From NCBI GenBank assembly GCA_037975125.1, contig CM075862.1:17918283-17982282 (forward strand): 64,000 bases of DNA, written 5' to 3'. Positions 23,601 through 36,324 of this stretch are shown here, piece by piece; within the stretch, counting starts at the first letter, position 1; every line of letters begins with the position of its first letter. The position numbers were made by a program, and so were the translations under genes. The notes under the pieces are model-generated. The model ran no database searches. It was not told the DNA's origin and saw nothing but the letters and a program-made list of their open reading frames with translations. The DNA comes from Latrodectus hesperus. Lineage: Eukaryota > Arthropoda > Arachnida > Araneae > Theridiidae.

Positions 23601-26600
23601 AGTTTAGGAAACTTTTGGAAACTTAAATTTATTAATTTGAGTGGTAAAGAGGTTCATGGCTATTATTAAACTTTTGAAACATAAATAACTTATAATTTCT
23701 GTAAAGGCTCTTCTTTTAAGTATTATTGAATGCATTTTGATGGAATAATTTTTAAACCTAAAGATTGATGTAATTAAAGTTTGCTAAAAACTTCATTTAA
23801 CCAATTAATAAAGTAAATTTTAACTATTACTATTCTTATACTACACAAATCAATTCCCCTTTTATAGAATGATGTATTTAATATTATGTATTTTCATAGG
23901 AATTTTATTTATTTCATTGAATGTATCAGTGAAACACAAAGGCATAATACATAACTTATAGTTATAATATTTCTATATTTTTCATTAATATGTCAAATAT
24001 TTTGGAAGAAGAAAAAGTATTACTTGTATATAATTTTTTATAATGCACATATTTTTAGGCTGTTCCCATTACTACATTTTGTCTTGGTACCTGGCAAGTT
24101 AAAAGGCGTGAATGGAAATTAAATTTAATTGAAGGAGTAAAGAAAAAGACTACTGCTGATCCTGTGGAATTACCTGATCAGTAAGGAAAAATTAATTCTA
24201 TTACTGCATTACATTTTTATTAAATAGTTATTTTTATAAACTAATTCATATGTTGCTAAGTTTAAATGTTTGATAAGTAAAGAAATTTTGATTTTGGTGT
24301 TGAGAACTTAACCAACAATTTATTGGTATAATGTTTTATGATTTTCCACCAAAAATTCTCATTCTTAACTTTAATTATGCATTTGGAATTTTAAGAAAAG
24401 AACTTAAATATACAGATAAAAATACAAGAAAGAGGTTGTACTTAATTTCTCAAACAAACAAATTGTATTCTATGATATTTTGCAAAATTGACAGTTATAT
24501 TATTAAATTTTACACTTTTTAAAATTTTTTAGATTTTTTTACAAAATATTTTGCTGTCATACCATATTCTATTCTAAATTTATGTGGGCATTTTAAAATT
24601 TACTGGAAACTTATATAATTAATTATATTGAAAAATTATAATAATTATGAGAATAAATAAGGGAATGTAAACTATGAAATTAAACAAAATATACAGTAGA
24701 GTGCAATATTTAAATCTAACCTTGTAAAATTTAAAGCCGAGCTGGCAACCAAATGGTTTGAGCCTTTGCTTTCAGTTCAACAGCTTATGGGTTTGAATCC
24801 CCATATCGGACATGGATGTTTGTAGTGGTCCATAATCCACTTTAAACTATGGCCCTGGTCTAATTAGCCCTCGTGCAAAAGATGACTGTTGGGTGACAAA
24901 CAAACAAACATACATTATGAAATTTAAAAAGTCAAGTAAACTTCTTAAAATGAAAGGGACATGGCCTTTCATATTATCATTCTAAATCCATTGATTCCAC
25001 ATTTTCTTGACAATCATGCAATCTTAAATAATATGAACAAAAATATTATAATATTCTGCACTATGATCTCCATCAAAATTATAAACATGTTGATATTCAT
25101 ATCTTTTTACACAAGATGTCAACAATTTTTGTACCACCCAAGAATGCTTAAATGCTATTGGTTTATGAAAAACTGTACAATTTTTCTGATTTAAACACAC
25201 TTATCACTATTGCCCCTATTTTACTAGAAAGCATTGGAAAGCTAATCATTTGCACATCATTCCATCTTTCTGTTGTGTAAATTTCTGATGTATGGGATAT
25301 TACCTTCTTAGTGCAGTAATTTTAATAACCAGCTGTGTGTGTTTAATTCATCATAAATAATCATTTGTATTTATATTTTAAACTAATTTTATCTGCTTAC
25401 AATCTATATTATCTTAAAAATTACATTGAGTTGTCAGTATTCACTAATTTATTTGATTTTTTTGTTTAGAAATTAATCTGCTTTTTAGCATTTATTACAG
25501 ACAGAAATAGTTAAAAAAAAAAAAAGAGAGAAGCGAATAATTGCATATTTTATTTTAAGTATTTTAAGTCAAGTTTAAATATAATCTAAGTATTTGAAAA
25601 CAATTTATTAATCAGTCTGTAAGTATTTTATTCCTTATTTTAAGATGAATATTTGCATAAATTTCAGACTTGAAGAGTTGTCCAAAATGGAGTATCAGCG
25701 AATTCATGTTCGTGGAACATTTGATCATTCAAAAGAAATGTATCTAGGACCTCGACAACTAATAACTGAATCTGCAGAAGGAGGGAGCCTCGTGTCAGCT
25801 CGTTCACAAAGTGGAAATCTGGTTATCACACCTTTTCATGTTACCAATAAGGGGTAAGAAGAATTTTTGCTTTAAAATTCCCCTTAATTCATATAAAAAA
25901 ATTTAATATATTAGCTTCATATAGATCAAATAAGAAACTTTAATATGACATAACTGTCAACTATTTTTTTTAAATTTTTTTCTGATTTTCCATTTTGTTC
26001 TTTGACTAGAATTCTGTATTAAACTTGTATTTAAACATCTATTAATGTTAGAGATGATTTTCTTTATTTTTATCATTTTTGTTATTTTACTAAAAATAAT
26101 TTTTTTTGCATATGAACATAATTTTTCTTTAAAGAAAATGCTACTTTTTCTTATTGTATTTTGCTATTCATGCACATGTACATTGAATTGTGTTACTTAT
26201 TTACTGCATTTATTATTTAATAGTTGACTTTTAATGGAAGTAACAGATAAAAAAATTATTTTCTTTTTAAAATTAAGTTTATGAAAAATGCAGTTTTGGC
26301 TTGACATCTTGTCTACTTTCATCTAACTTAGTTCTGTTTTTTTGTGAATATTATTTACTTTTGTAATAAATAGAAGACAGATACAGCTTTTTATAGATGT
26401 GTACATGGCTCCCATAAAAGTTCACTGAGGATTGTTCTGGAAATTGGGAATTAAATAAAAAAAATGCCAAAACAAACCATTGATTCTAAAAATTTTATCT
26501 AGAGTTGCAAGTCGATGTAATTTATCCTCATACTGTGTTGTAAGATAGCTGTCTCTGACACTGTTTTGAGCCCTTTTAGGAATTTTTAAATCTTATCATA

Positions 26601-29600
26601 ATGTTTACAAAAAAAATTGGTAAAAAACACCCGATATTATTAAATGAGATTTGGCTATCTAGTTTAATGTTCTTTGCAAATGTGCTGGAACACTTATATG
26701 TACTTAAATTGGCATTACAAAGAAAATAAAAGTATTTTGTCACTAACTTATTCAGGCTGCTGTGGTCTGGTAGGTTAAAGCATCGTTCTCACTATTGGAT
26801 GATAGTGAGTCCGAATCCTGGCTCAACCAAAGATTCGTCATGTTCGCTAATAGCTTCTGGGACAAAATTGGCTGTGGTTGCAATCTTCCAAGTGAAATAC
26901 CTCTGGGGGTTAGGAGGCCAAGTATTAGGGGGTTTTCTGTTTGGTCCCTGTTTCAAAATCACTAAGATTCCATCTAACTGCTTCTATTTAACTGATAGAA
27001 CCCAACTGAGGGTTTGGTACAGGGAAACATGCTGGTTCAACAACAACTATCTAATTCAGTTTTGATTCTTTATTTTGTTTATGACCATGATAGCAATATA
27101 CATAATCATCTTCCATAAGTAAAAATAAATGCAATTAATATCTAGGTGAATTTAAAAAATTGAAATAATGGCAATCAAATTTAAGCATACATTTGAAATT
27201 TACATTGTCATATTTTCTATTTATTTAATGATGGCTACATTTGCATTTATTGCAGATGGGTTTCTAATTTATCTAATAATATCTGAAAAAGCTGTACAAG
27301 TGTTGGTGTTTTTAGAAATAAAAGAGAATTAATAATTGAAAATAATGCACAAAGCTTCTTCTATATGACTACTTTAAAAACTCATACCAAAATCAAAATG
27401 TCTTAACTTGCCTTCTATATTTGATGTTTGGTTTTGTTCACCACAAAGAAAGATTGTGATGTGTTTTAGTAATATATATGATCTCAAAAATGTATTAATA
27501 AAATTTCACTATTTGTTGTGATGCTTTGAAAATTCTAAAACCTGAAAAATTAATATTTAATATATTTTTAATTAATAAAATTCAAAACCAAAAAGAAATT
27601 CACAAAAATCAAAACTTTGTTCATGATTGATCAATTAGCATCCTACAGAGTTTCACATTTAGTCAAAAATTCTGTTAGTAATTTTGACTAATTTATGGCA
27701 AATTTAATAAAAATTTTATCAAAAATTGTCTTTTGGATAGTTATGCTTTTTTCCAATGAGTTTTTAAGACAGTTTGTTTTTATATGTAAGCATTTTGAAA
27801 TAATTTTATTTTATTTTATTTTTTATCTATATTCTTTTATGTGTAACCGTGAAAGTATGTAATTGTATGAACGAAAATCTTTTTGATTTTCTCTATATTC
27901 ATGTGAGTACTTACATATACATTAATAAAATTTATTCACTGTTTGCTAAAAAGATTTGAAAATGTTTTTCTTTGATTATTTTTTACCTTTAAAAATCAAT
28001 ATTTGTAATTTTCATCACAATAATTTCATAATGGACTTAATTGGTCAGAACATGTGAAAAATACTACAGTTTCTAATAATAGTCATTAAGGAACCAACAA
28101 AAATTTTGGTTTGTTCAGTGTGAATCATTGCAATGATAATTTGTTTATCCAGGAGTGTGTATTATAGTTATTGCTTAGATTTATATTGGTTTATATTTTA
28201 TTTATAAGGTTTTTGCAAAAACATATTGGATAATATTATATGCGTAAATATTATTCATTGAGATTTGAGAATTGTAAATTTTATATTTTTCCTCATTTTA
28301 AATTAATTTTTTTATTTTTATTTTATTGTTTATATTAAGAGTATTTCATTTTGTACAGTAAGTTTGATTCAATATTACAGGTAAAAAATATATTATCATT
28401 TGTGGCTTACTTTCTCATTTAAGCACTCTGGAATTAAATATTAAAGAATATATTTTCTATTTCAATAAAATTTTATGATCTTAACTTAATTTTTATAACT
28501 TATATTTAAATATTTTTATAAATTACATGATTAATATTGAGTAAAAAGTGTGATTTTTTTGTAAATACATGTGTCTACAATTTTCTTCCATTGATGCAAA
28601 TTGTTTGTTATTTGGCTTTATTAAAGGAATGTATTATTTATTAAAATTTAATTATAAAATTAAAATATGTAGAAAAATATTATAGAATACATTAAAAATT
28701 TAATGGAATTTAAAAAAAATCAATTATTGTCCAAAAAATCCCAATAAAACTATTACATGTATTTTTAAAAATGTATAATTTTTCCATATTAACTATAACT
28801 ACTGAATGGTTTCTCTAAGAAGCTTGAAAATAAACTTCTTATTAAAAAAGATTATGTTAAAAATGTTTTTTTTTATTTTTCATAGAAAGCAATCTTTTTC
28901 CGAATAAGTTTTTTTTTCTATTTTAATTGCACTGTCTATATTATATGATAAAGCTAATATTTGTTTTCTTTTTGGCATTCAGATGTAATAGGGAATATAC
29001 TAATGAGAAATTTATATAAAATCTGTTAAAAGGCAAAAATATATTAGATTTAATTTGAATTATAAAAAATAGATCATTTTTTATTCTCACAGTGTTTTTG
29101 TTATGATAGAATAAAATATTAAAAATGTATCTCAATTTTATTAAAAATTATAGTAAAAAATATATAATTATGAGTTTATCCACAAATATTTCTGTTCACT
29201 ACTGAAAAATAAAATTTTAGAAATGTTAAATTCACATTCATATTTTTAGAATACTTTTAAGTTCTGTTTTTACGTAAGATAACCAAGATATTTATATTAT
29301 TTTTATATATTACAATTTTTAATGCTTTAATTGTGTTAAGAAACTTTGACATGCTTAAATTAAATTTCAATTTTATTTTATTTTAGCATTACGATTTTAG
29401 TGAATAGAGGTTGGGTACCTAGAGAAAAAACAGATCCATCTACTCGAACTGAAGGCCAGGTGATATTTTAATGTTTTTAAAAAAGCAGTGACTGTATGAA
29501 CTTTTGTTAAGATAAACTGGAAATATTTATTTATATGAAAACTAAAAAGTGAGTTTAATGCAGTTAGATATTACAATTATGTATTACACTTGTTTCATCT

Positions 29601-32600
29601 GATAATGAATTAATTGGATGTAGCATTTGTTAATTTTGATTTAAAATGCTTCAAAAATAAAAAATTTTATAAATTTTTCATGAAAAAAATTTTTGTTCAT
29701 TATTTACAGAAAAGTTTTATAGTTTTAAGGGCCCTATAAGGGTTTTTGGGCTATTATATATTTTACATGCTAACTTTATTTGAAACATTGTTTTGAGAAG
29801 AAAAATTGGAAAGATAGAGAGTAATAATACACAAGTTTCTATTCAATATTTTTTTTTACATCAACAAAGTATATAAAATTTAGTGTTGCTTTCTGCTCAT
29901 TCTTAAGTGCTGTTCATGTAACTTAATAAATTGTTGAATTTTTTATGTAGAACATTTCCTCAAAATGCCCAAAGCTGAAGATAATAATATCTTAAAAGGA
30001 TTAAGTTTTTTAAGTAGTCAACCAAATCAATAGCTCTGATAAATTTGTTTAATTATAATAACCAAATCAATGGAATCTCAGTTGTTCCATTATTTATTAA
30101 AATTTTTATTAACAATACAGTTTGTTCCAGTTAAAAAATATCGCACATAAAAACGGCAATTTGTAAAATATCTCTGTAATAATCTTTTATGAAAATCTTA
30201 CTTCAGAATTCTCTGATTCTAATTTCATGTGATTATTCATCATTTAATCATCATCTTAATGGATTATATATTGTATATTAATGTTGGTGCATTAATTTTT
30301 ATTTTGCCATATAGAAATGTATATTACCTAAAAAGAAAATATATTTTATTTATTAAAAATTGTATATTAAATTTATCTTTTCCTTTCTGTTATATTTTTG
30401 TTACTGTAATAAATAACAAAAATATAATTTATGTTTTCCATGCTCAAGAAAAATACATAAAAATAACATGAATAAATTTTTAACATGCTTCAAATAATTT
30501 AAATGTATTGTTTAACTTATGGAAATTAAAAATATTTCAAATAAAAAGACTATTGGAAATATTTTTAATTATGACATAAATTATTTAATAATTTTTAATT
30601 TAAATAATTATTATAAAAGTTTAAACATTATTTCTTTGCATTCATCAAATATTATTCCATTTGCCAAAACATTATTCCATTTGCATTCATCAAATAACAT
30701 TGGCTTCCTTTTACATGACTCTTTAAGTCATTACAATAAACTTTTATTTCTATATATTTATCTAAGTTTAGTATTATTCCAAGTACAGAAAAGAATAACC
30801 TGCTTAATTTATAATTTTCTTTTACAATAGGTTATAAATATATAGATTATTTAATACTATAATTTTATATAAAAAGACATTTTTTTATAATATATTTTCA
30901 TCATTTTTTTGAAAAAGCAAATTGTGTCTTTTTGTCTTTAAATTTTATTAAAATTTAATATGAGGTGATATTTATTATAAAATTTTAAAATCCCATCAAA
31001 TAATATAATTAAAATTTTTTACTATTTGTTGATAAATACTTCATATCATTATTTTTTGAAAATCTTGAATATACTGTTATAAATCTATTTGACACACTTA
31101 AAAAACTGTTTAGAAAAAATAATTTACAAATAATTTTAAAAATATTTTATGGTGTAATATAAACTGCAATTAAATACTAATTTAAACAATTCATTATTTA
31201 CTTAATGCATCTAGTTATATTTTCAGGAATGCTTTATTTTTTATACATACTTATTTTTTGACTTAATTAGTTACTGAGAAATATTAATCATTCCTTAAAA
31301 TATAATACTTTAAATTTTTATTTCATCATTGATAATATCAAATGCAAAATTTTTAATACATAATTATCAAGGAGACACTTTACATTTCATTTATATTTAT
31401 ATTACAGTTATCAGAAGTGAAGTAATCACGATCATGTATATTAAAATCGAAAATATTTTGTTTTGTTATTTTATATCTTGATATTTTTTACTGTTTTAGT
31501 GAATTAATTTTTTACAGATTTATTTTTATCTCTTATTTAAAAATTATAGTGAAAGGATTATTAAATTTTACAAATGTTCATGAAAAAAAGTTAATTTAAA
31601 TGTGTTGAATAATTTTATAATTCTCACCTTCAATATTAGAAATTTTTTTAATCAAACTGTTTTATTTTATATTTTAACTGTGGTTTTTTTAAATTTCAAG
31701 ATAGTACATATAGTGAGCATCATTTTGCTTTGCTTTAATATATAGTGTTTACTTTAATATATATTATTTTATTATTTTTTTATTACTATATAATATAAAA
31801 ATCAAGTGCTTTATGAAAAAATTTGAATAGCATTTTGAACTTAAAAATCATTTTGGATATGAATGTAATCTGAAGACAATTTTTTTAGCTATAATCAGGT
31901 AAAAAATTTATTATATAGAACAGTTTTAATGACATATTTATATTAATTTATTTGCATTTATAACAAAATATGTATTCAATTTTCTGGCTTTTTTTAACAT
32001 TTTTTTTATCTTTCATAAATTTAGGAATAAGATTTCATGGGGAGAAATATATATAATGAAAAATCTAGGAAATTTTTCACTGTATTTACATTTAAGAATT
32101 TCCCACATCAGAATTCTAATATGTAAAATTAAATATTCACATGCTCATTGTTTGTTTTAAATTAGATTGAATTATTTGCTTTCAGAATTTTTTGTTAGTC
32201 TTTTTAACATTGCAATTTTTTTCTGTTATAGAGGTATGCTAGATTTTGTTTTATATTGAATTTGCAAATGTTTATGTATTTAATTTTGCATTTGTATTAT
32301 TTGATTCCATTACTAACATATGTAAATATAGAAATGCTCTTAGCTATTCAACTCTTAAAATATTATTTACAATTCATTAAACATAAATTGTATTGAATAA
32401 ATAAGTTTTAACTAAAAATTATTATAAAGTAACTTCAATTATGAATTTTAATATTAAAAGAGCTGAATATCATTTGTCAATCTTTTTAAAACTTATTAAA
32501 TATAATTAATAATTTTTATGTATAAAAGTAATTAATATTAAATATTTTATTCAAAAATAAAGTGCTTACTAATTTTAATTAAGTTATTGAAATGAGAACT

Positions 32601-34553
32601 TTTTAGTGTATCCTTTAATTTTTTTGTTGCTAAAGTCTTTAAAAATAAACCATTCAATTGACACCTATAGTGACCCATAGTTAATTTAGTTTTTTTGTAT
32701 TATTATTTTTTTAATTTAATGCCCAAATGTTTCCTATATATTTTGTATCCAAGGAGAACCAATGAAAACATAAACAGAAAATTAAATTTAAAAAAAATGT
32801 TTCTTTTATATCAATAATTAATATTTTTTATTTAAGCTGAATCTGTTCAAAAGTATTAAAACAAGTATATCAAAGATTAAAAATGACGAAAGAAATATAT
32901 AAGTTCTTGATTATATTTTTCATGCTGTATATTTTTTATTAATTTTTCATAAGTAGTATTTTTAATAATGTTTTCTCTTATTAAAATTCCTCTTGCTGTT
33001 TTATTTAGATACTATATTTATGCAACGAATTGAAATTATTTAAAATGGTTATGAGTTGTTTGATAATTTTTTAAAATAGTATCATTTTTAGGTGTCTGAT
33101 GAAGTAGATTTAATTGGTGTGGTTCGGCTTCATGAAAATGTAAGAAATAAAATGATTATTTTTAGTTAATTTATTATAGTTTTTAGTTTATGTAAATTTA
33201 ATTATGACAAACTTTGGTATGTATATCTCTTGATTTACTTTAATTATCTATGTATAATAATTTCTATGATTGTAAATAAAAAGATTTAATTTTTTATTTT
33301 TTGTATCTTGATTATATATCTCTTGGTTTGCTCCACATGGTCCTTCCCATCATTTTAAAAATTATTAATGCTTATTCTGATATATAGTTTTAAATTTAAG
33401 AAGCACTATTTTATATTTATAACTTTAAAATTATTTTTAGTAGTGATTTTTATAAATAATAACATTGATATCAATTATTGGTGAAGACAATGTAAAATCT
33501 TTTTTTTTTTGCTAATTTTATTAGTTATGTTTTTTCCAACCATATCATAATTGAAATTATAATAAAAGTGACTAGTTTATGTAAAATCATCATATTTTCC
33601 TTTTATTTATGAAGACAGAATTATTTTGCATTCTGACAGTTTAGAATTAGAATGAAAAAGACTGAAAAGGAAAAAATTGAAATCTAGATTCAACTTCAAT
33701 TTCCATCGTTATCTGTGCTTTTTAAACGTTTATCCTAATGTGAACATTTTAAAGAAATGAACATTGAAAGAATATGATTTAGTTAATGACAGTAATTTAG
33801 ATTTTATGACAGTGTTTGCAATAAGAACATATTATTTTTGTAACAAAAGTCATCTTCTGAATATGTGAATATAGTTTTTATTTTGAATTGTGTGCTTCAA
33901 ATTTTTTTAAAAATATTTTTTCAATTTTAATCTTATTTAATTAAGGAATTTTATTAAAATTCCTCTCATTTATTAATTTGAAATCAAATTTTTAATAACA
34001 ACTTTTAAAGCCAGACTTTTGATTTGTCAGTTTTTAATTGCAAAATTGTATTTATATATTGAGCTTACAGTAAAAATATATTTTCATGTTATATTTTCAG
34101 CGCCCACAGTTTTCTCCAAAAACAAAGTTTAACTCAAATCATTTTCATTTTCGTGATGTGCATACAATGGCATCAATGACTGGGGCTTTACCTATATTTA
34201 TTGATGCAGATACTACAATACCTGGTGGTCCAATTGGTGGGCAGACAAGAGTTACTTTTAGAAATGATCACCTCAGCTACATTATTACTTGGTAAGCTTA
34301 TAAATAATGTTTAAAAAATTATTTAAAATTTATAAATTTATTTTTTAAATTGTTCTAATTAGTTTATAATGTAATTTCAATCATTAAATTATTATGATCT
34401 TTATGATGTGACTATCATTTTTTTCCTGTAAATATGAAAAGATTTAACAAATTCTTTATAATTTTTATGATATATTTTAGGTATTCTTTATCAGCGGCTA
34501 CTCTCTATATGTGGTGTAAAAAATATCTACGCACGCCTAAGTTAGCATTGTAA
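20642..34553 (+). CDS. SURF1: SURF1, cytochrome c oxidase (complex IV) assembly protein; seven exons, complete
   Basis: Exons: 20642-20764, 24059-24180, 25668-25853, 29387-29459, 33092-33139, 34101-34291, 34481-34553. All introns are GT-AG and the joins are phase-consistent, giving 271 residues (human SURF1 has 300). SURF1 is an inner-membrane mitochondrial protein needed for early assembly of complex IV around COX1. Residues 1-31 are rich in K, R and S without acidic residues, as in a mitochondrial targeting peptide. The first membrane helix is about 36-55 and contains [17 protein letters not shown], a family signature. Residues 96-106 ([11 protein letters not shown]) hold Gly98, the counterpart of the glycine changed in a human Leigh syndrome allele. 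NRGWVP is at 150-155. The second helix is about 244-264 ([16 protein letters not shown]). The start is the only ATG giving a targeting peptide in frame. A TATATAG just upstream could be an acceptor for a 5' UTR intron. Introns 1-3 carry a LINE end and two SINEs. No coding lesion is seen. Confidence 0.96.
20765..24058 (+). other. SURF1: SURF1 intron 1 (3.3 kb)
   Basis: Donor GTATGT, acceptor TTTTTAG. It holds the minus-strand LINE copy 2 at 21446-21767. Otherwise it is AT-rich with nothing else supported. Confidence 0.9.
21446..21767 (-). mobile_element. 5'-truncated jockey-like LINE, copy 2, with 12-bp target-site duplication
   Basis: The body is 21458-21755 on the minus strand. It is flanked by the direct repeat ATCAATAGCTTC at 21446-21457 and 21756-21767. 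The innermost bases of the left copy merge with the (GAA)n tail. The open frame encodes [13 protein letters not shown] through the zinc knuckle and ends ...[12 protein letters not shown] before a stop at 21543. Compared with copy 1 (1711-2106) it starts further 3' but keeps the base that copy 1 lost, so its frame is intact to the stop. It sits in SURF1 intron 1 in antisense orientation. Confidence 0.93.
24181..25667 (+). other. SURF1: SURF1 intron 2 (1.5 kb)
   Basis: Donor GTAAGG, acceptor AATTTCAG. It contains the SINE at 24727-24928. Frames at 24331-24522 and 24961-25194 are intronic and not supported as genes. Confidence 0.9.
24727..24928 (+). mobile_element. tRNA-derived SINE with (ACAA)n tail
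   Basis: The body is 24736-24919, flanked by AAATTTAAA at 24727-24735 and 24920-24928, a probable 9-bp target-site duplication (low-complexity, so some caution). The tRNA-like head has an A-box region CTGGCAACCAAATGGTTTGA and a B-box GGGTTTGAATCCCC. The tail is ACAAACAAACAAAC. Internal blocks (GGACATGGATGTTTGTAGTG, AATCCACTTTAAACTATGG, GTCTAATTAGC) recur in the copies at 10521-10691 and 60640-60815, which defines a family. Confidence 0.87.
25854..29386 (+). other. SURF1: SURF1 intron 3 (3.5 kb)
   Basis: Donor GTAAGA, acceptor TTTTAG. It contains the SINE at 26743-27059. A patch at 26400-26450 begins TGGCTCCCATAAAAGTTC, which looks like a mariner terminal repeat, but no second end was found. 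The rest is AT-rich. Confidence 0.88.
26743..27059 (+). mobile_element. tRNA-derived SINE with (CAA)n tail
   Basis: The body is 26756-27046. The flanks CTAACTTATTCAG (26743-26755) and CTATCTAATTCAG (27047-27059) match at 11 of 13 positions, consistent with an aged target-site duplication. The head has an A-box region TCTGGTAGGTTAAAGCATCG and a B-box GAGTCCGAATCC followed by TGGCTCAACCAAAGATTC. The same arrangement is seen at 61069-61185, so these two form a second SINE family. The 88-codon frame at 26799-27065 is a by-product of the element. Confidence 0.85.
29460..33091 (+). other. SURF1: SURF1 intron 4 (3.6 kb)
   Basis: Donor GTGATA, acceptor TTTTTAG. Very AT-rich. The frames at 30229-30471 and 30519-30830 are low-complexity and not supported. 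A short duplication around ATTATTCCATTTGC and GCATTCATCAAATA lies at about 30636-30700. Confidence 0.88.
30636..30700. repeat. Short local duplication in SURF1 intron 4
   Basis: GCATTCATCAAATA and ATTATTCCATTTGC each occur twice within about 65 bp, in an interleaved order, as expected of a slippage-type local duplication. Confidence 0.6.
33140..34100 (+). other. SURF1: SURF1 intron 5 (1.0 kb)
   Basis: Donor GTAAGA, acceptor ATTTTCAG. AT-rich with nothing else supported. Confidence 0.88.
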
Positions 34554-34680
34554 ATAGATATGTATTCATTAATGATCTGCAGATTATAAAAATTTTGTTT
34601 ATTTCTTTAAGTTATGTTTATCAAACAATTTGATTACTGAAATATTTAAATTTTGTATATATGTATTTTTAAATGATGGA

Positions 34681-34686
34681 AATAAA
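34681..34686 (+). terminator. SURF1: Candidate poly-A signal of SURF1
   Basis: The AATAAA hexamer lies 128 bp after the SURF1 stop codon and is followed by TTGTTGTGC, a GT-rich stretch suitable as a downstream element. It is well before the innexin start. Confidence 0.6.
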
Positions 34687-35115
34687 ATCATTTTAGATTG
34701 TTGTGCATTTCATTTTTATCCTTCAATAAGGTTTACTATCTAGCTTATTGACAATGTTTGAAGATACCTTTCTTTATCTGATACCTGAATCCAAAGTTCA
34801 ATTATGAACTCCACCTTATTAGATAACAAAGATCTATTTCCTTTATTATGACTCGATTGCCCTCTTTACTGATAAGATATGATTTTTGCTGTACATTTCC
34901 ACTAAGAATTGGAAATAACCTCTTAATTTTACATGCTTCCCAAATTTGATTCCTATTTTTTACTAAGATTATATAAGTTTTATTGTTTGTGATGGTTATT
35001 TTCAGTTCAATAAACTAATTCTCTACAGGAGAAAATTTTCACTTATATTCTCATTGAACTCTCATTAAGAATTTTTTTAAAGTCAAATCAACTGTGAAAT
35101 TGCTAAGGGATAATC
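34687..35115 (+). other. Short SURF1-innexin intergenic region
   Basis: The interval from the SURF1 stop to the innexin ATG is only 0.56 kb, compact for this window. TATTTTCAG at about 34997-35005 and CTCTACAG at about 35022-35029 are possible acceptors of a 5' UTR intron for the innexin. No TATA box is convincing in so AT-rich a context. Confidence 0.45.
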
Positions 35116-36324
35116 ATGGAGAAACTTGTGTTTGCTGACACTTTTACTAAAACTTTGAAAAAAGTTATTGTAAAAGTACCTTCTGTAACATTAGATGATC
35201 CCATATTTCGCTTACACTACAAAGTGACTGGAATAGCCTTATTATTTGCCAGTATTTTAGTGTCTGGATATCAGTTTTTTGGAAACCCTATTATGTGCAT
35301 TCAAAAAGATGATATACCTGAGCAATTATTGAATACTTATTGCTGGATTGAATCTACATTTACTCTGCCAAAAGCTTTCTTCAAAGATGTTGGTACTGAA
35401 GTTGTATATCCTGGTGTTGACAAGTATACTGCTGGTGACGAAGTTGTTACTCACTCTTATTATCAATGGGTATGTTTTGTTCTTTTTCTGCAGTGTTTGA
35501 TGTTCTCTCTTCCATATTATATATGGAGAACTCTTGAAGGTGGAAAAATGAAAGCTTTAGTTGAAAAATTAAAAAATCCTATATTGTCAGAAACAGAAAG
35601 ATTACCCTGCTTCACTGGATTGGCACATTACTTTTATGCTGGAAGAAATGAACATCAACAATATGCGCTAAAGTTTCTGCTGTGTGAGATCCTAAATTTT
35701 GTTAATGTCATTTGCCAAATTTTAGTAATTGATGAATTCCTTGGAGGCGAATTCAGAAAATATGGAATAGATGTAGTAAAATATGCAAACACTGAACAAG
35801 AAGATCGTATTGATCCGATGATTAAAGTTTTCCCACGAATAACAAAGTGCACATTCCATCGTTATGGCTCTTCAGGAGATGTCCAGCGCCATGATGCTCT
35901 GTGTCTGCTTCCTCTGAATATTATCAATGAGAAAATTTTTATTGTCATGTGGTTTTGGTTCATCATTTTGGCTATTTTAGGAGGTGGCTTGATAATTTAT
36001 AGATTGATTGTTATGGTGTCTGGTCGGGCCAGGTTCCTGTTGCTCACTTGTGTTGCAAGTTTGACATCTAAAGAAGATATTAGCTCTCTGATTTCTGCAT
36101 TCAATTATGGGGACTGGTTTTTCCTGTACCTGTTAGCTGACAATATTGATAACTTATATTTTCGAGAGCTTATTTTGCAGCTAAAAGTAAATCAACAACA
36201 AAGAGGAAAGTTCATTCCAAACATTATGAAACTTGATGATGTTGATATGGGTTTACCTCTCAAAGAACCAACTTCTGGTGAAGAAAAATCCGCCACGTTT
36301 GAGAAAGATGAAAGTTCTGTTTGA
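35116..36324 (+). CDS. Inx: Innexin, gap-junction channel subunit; single exon, complete
   Basis: Encodes 402 residues, a usual innexin length. Innexins form hexameric hemichannels in the plasma membrane that dock to make electrical and chemical junctions in protostomes. The family signature YYQWV is at 115-119, at the start of membrane helix 2. Four helices are visible at about 37-55, 115-137, 187-206 and 273-298. Each extracellular loop has the expected two cysteines: C61 and C76 in loop 1 (GNPIMCIQKDD, TYCWIES), C245 and C263 in loop 2 (TKCTFHRYG, DALCLLP). The C-terminal tail from about 350 is hydrophilic and acidic. The start is followed at once by the conserved cytosolic N-terminus with D-D-P-I-F-R-L-H-Y-K. 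The gene has no intron, unlike the SURF1 and NEK genes here. Which innexin paralogue it is cannot be settled by eye; inx1/inx2-like is a guess. Confidence 0.97.
   Translation: MEKLVFADTFTKTLKKVIVKVPSVTLDDPIFRLHYKVTGIALLFASILVSGYQFFGNPIMCIQKDDIPEQLLNTYCWIESTFTLPKAFFKDVGTEVVYPGVDKYTAGDEVVTHSYYQWVCFVLFLQCLMFSLPYYIWRTLEGGKMKALVEKLKNPILSETERLPCFTGLAHYFYAGRNEHQQYALKFLLCEILNFVNVICQILVIDEFLGGEFRKYGIDVVKYANTEQEDRIDPMIKVFPRITKCTFHRYGSSGDVQRHDALCLLPLNIINEKIFIVMWFWFIILAILGGGLIIYRLIVMVSGRARFLLLTCVASLTSKEDISSLISAFNYGDWFFLYLLADNIDNLYFRELILQLKVNQQQRGKFIPNIMKLDDVDMGLPLKEPTSGEEKSATFEKDESSV

Noticed and set aside
26400..26640. A mariner remnant starting TGGCTCCCATAAAAGTTC
   Set aside because: No matching inverted end or transposase sequence was found nearby.
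30229..30830. Frames of 80 and 103 codons in SURF1 intron 4
   Set aside because: Composition is dominated by I, N, K, Y, F and L as in random AT-rich DNA, and they lie inside a well-defined intron.
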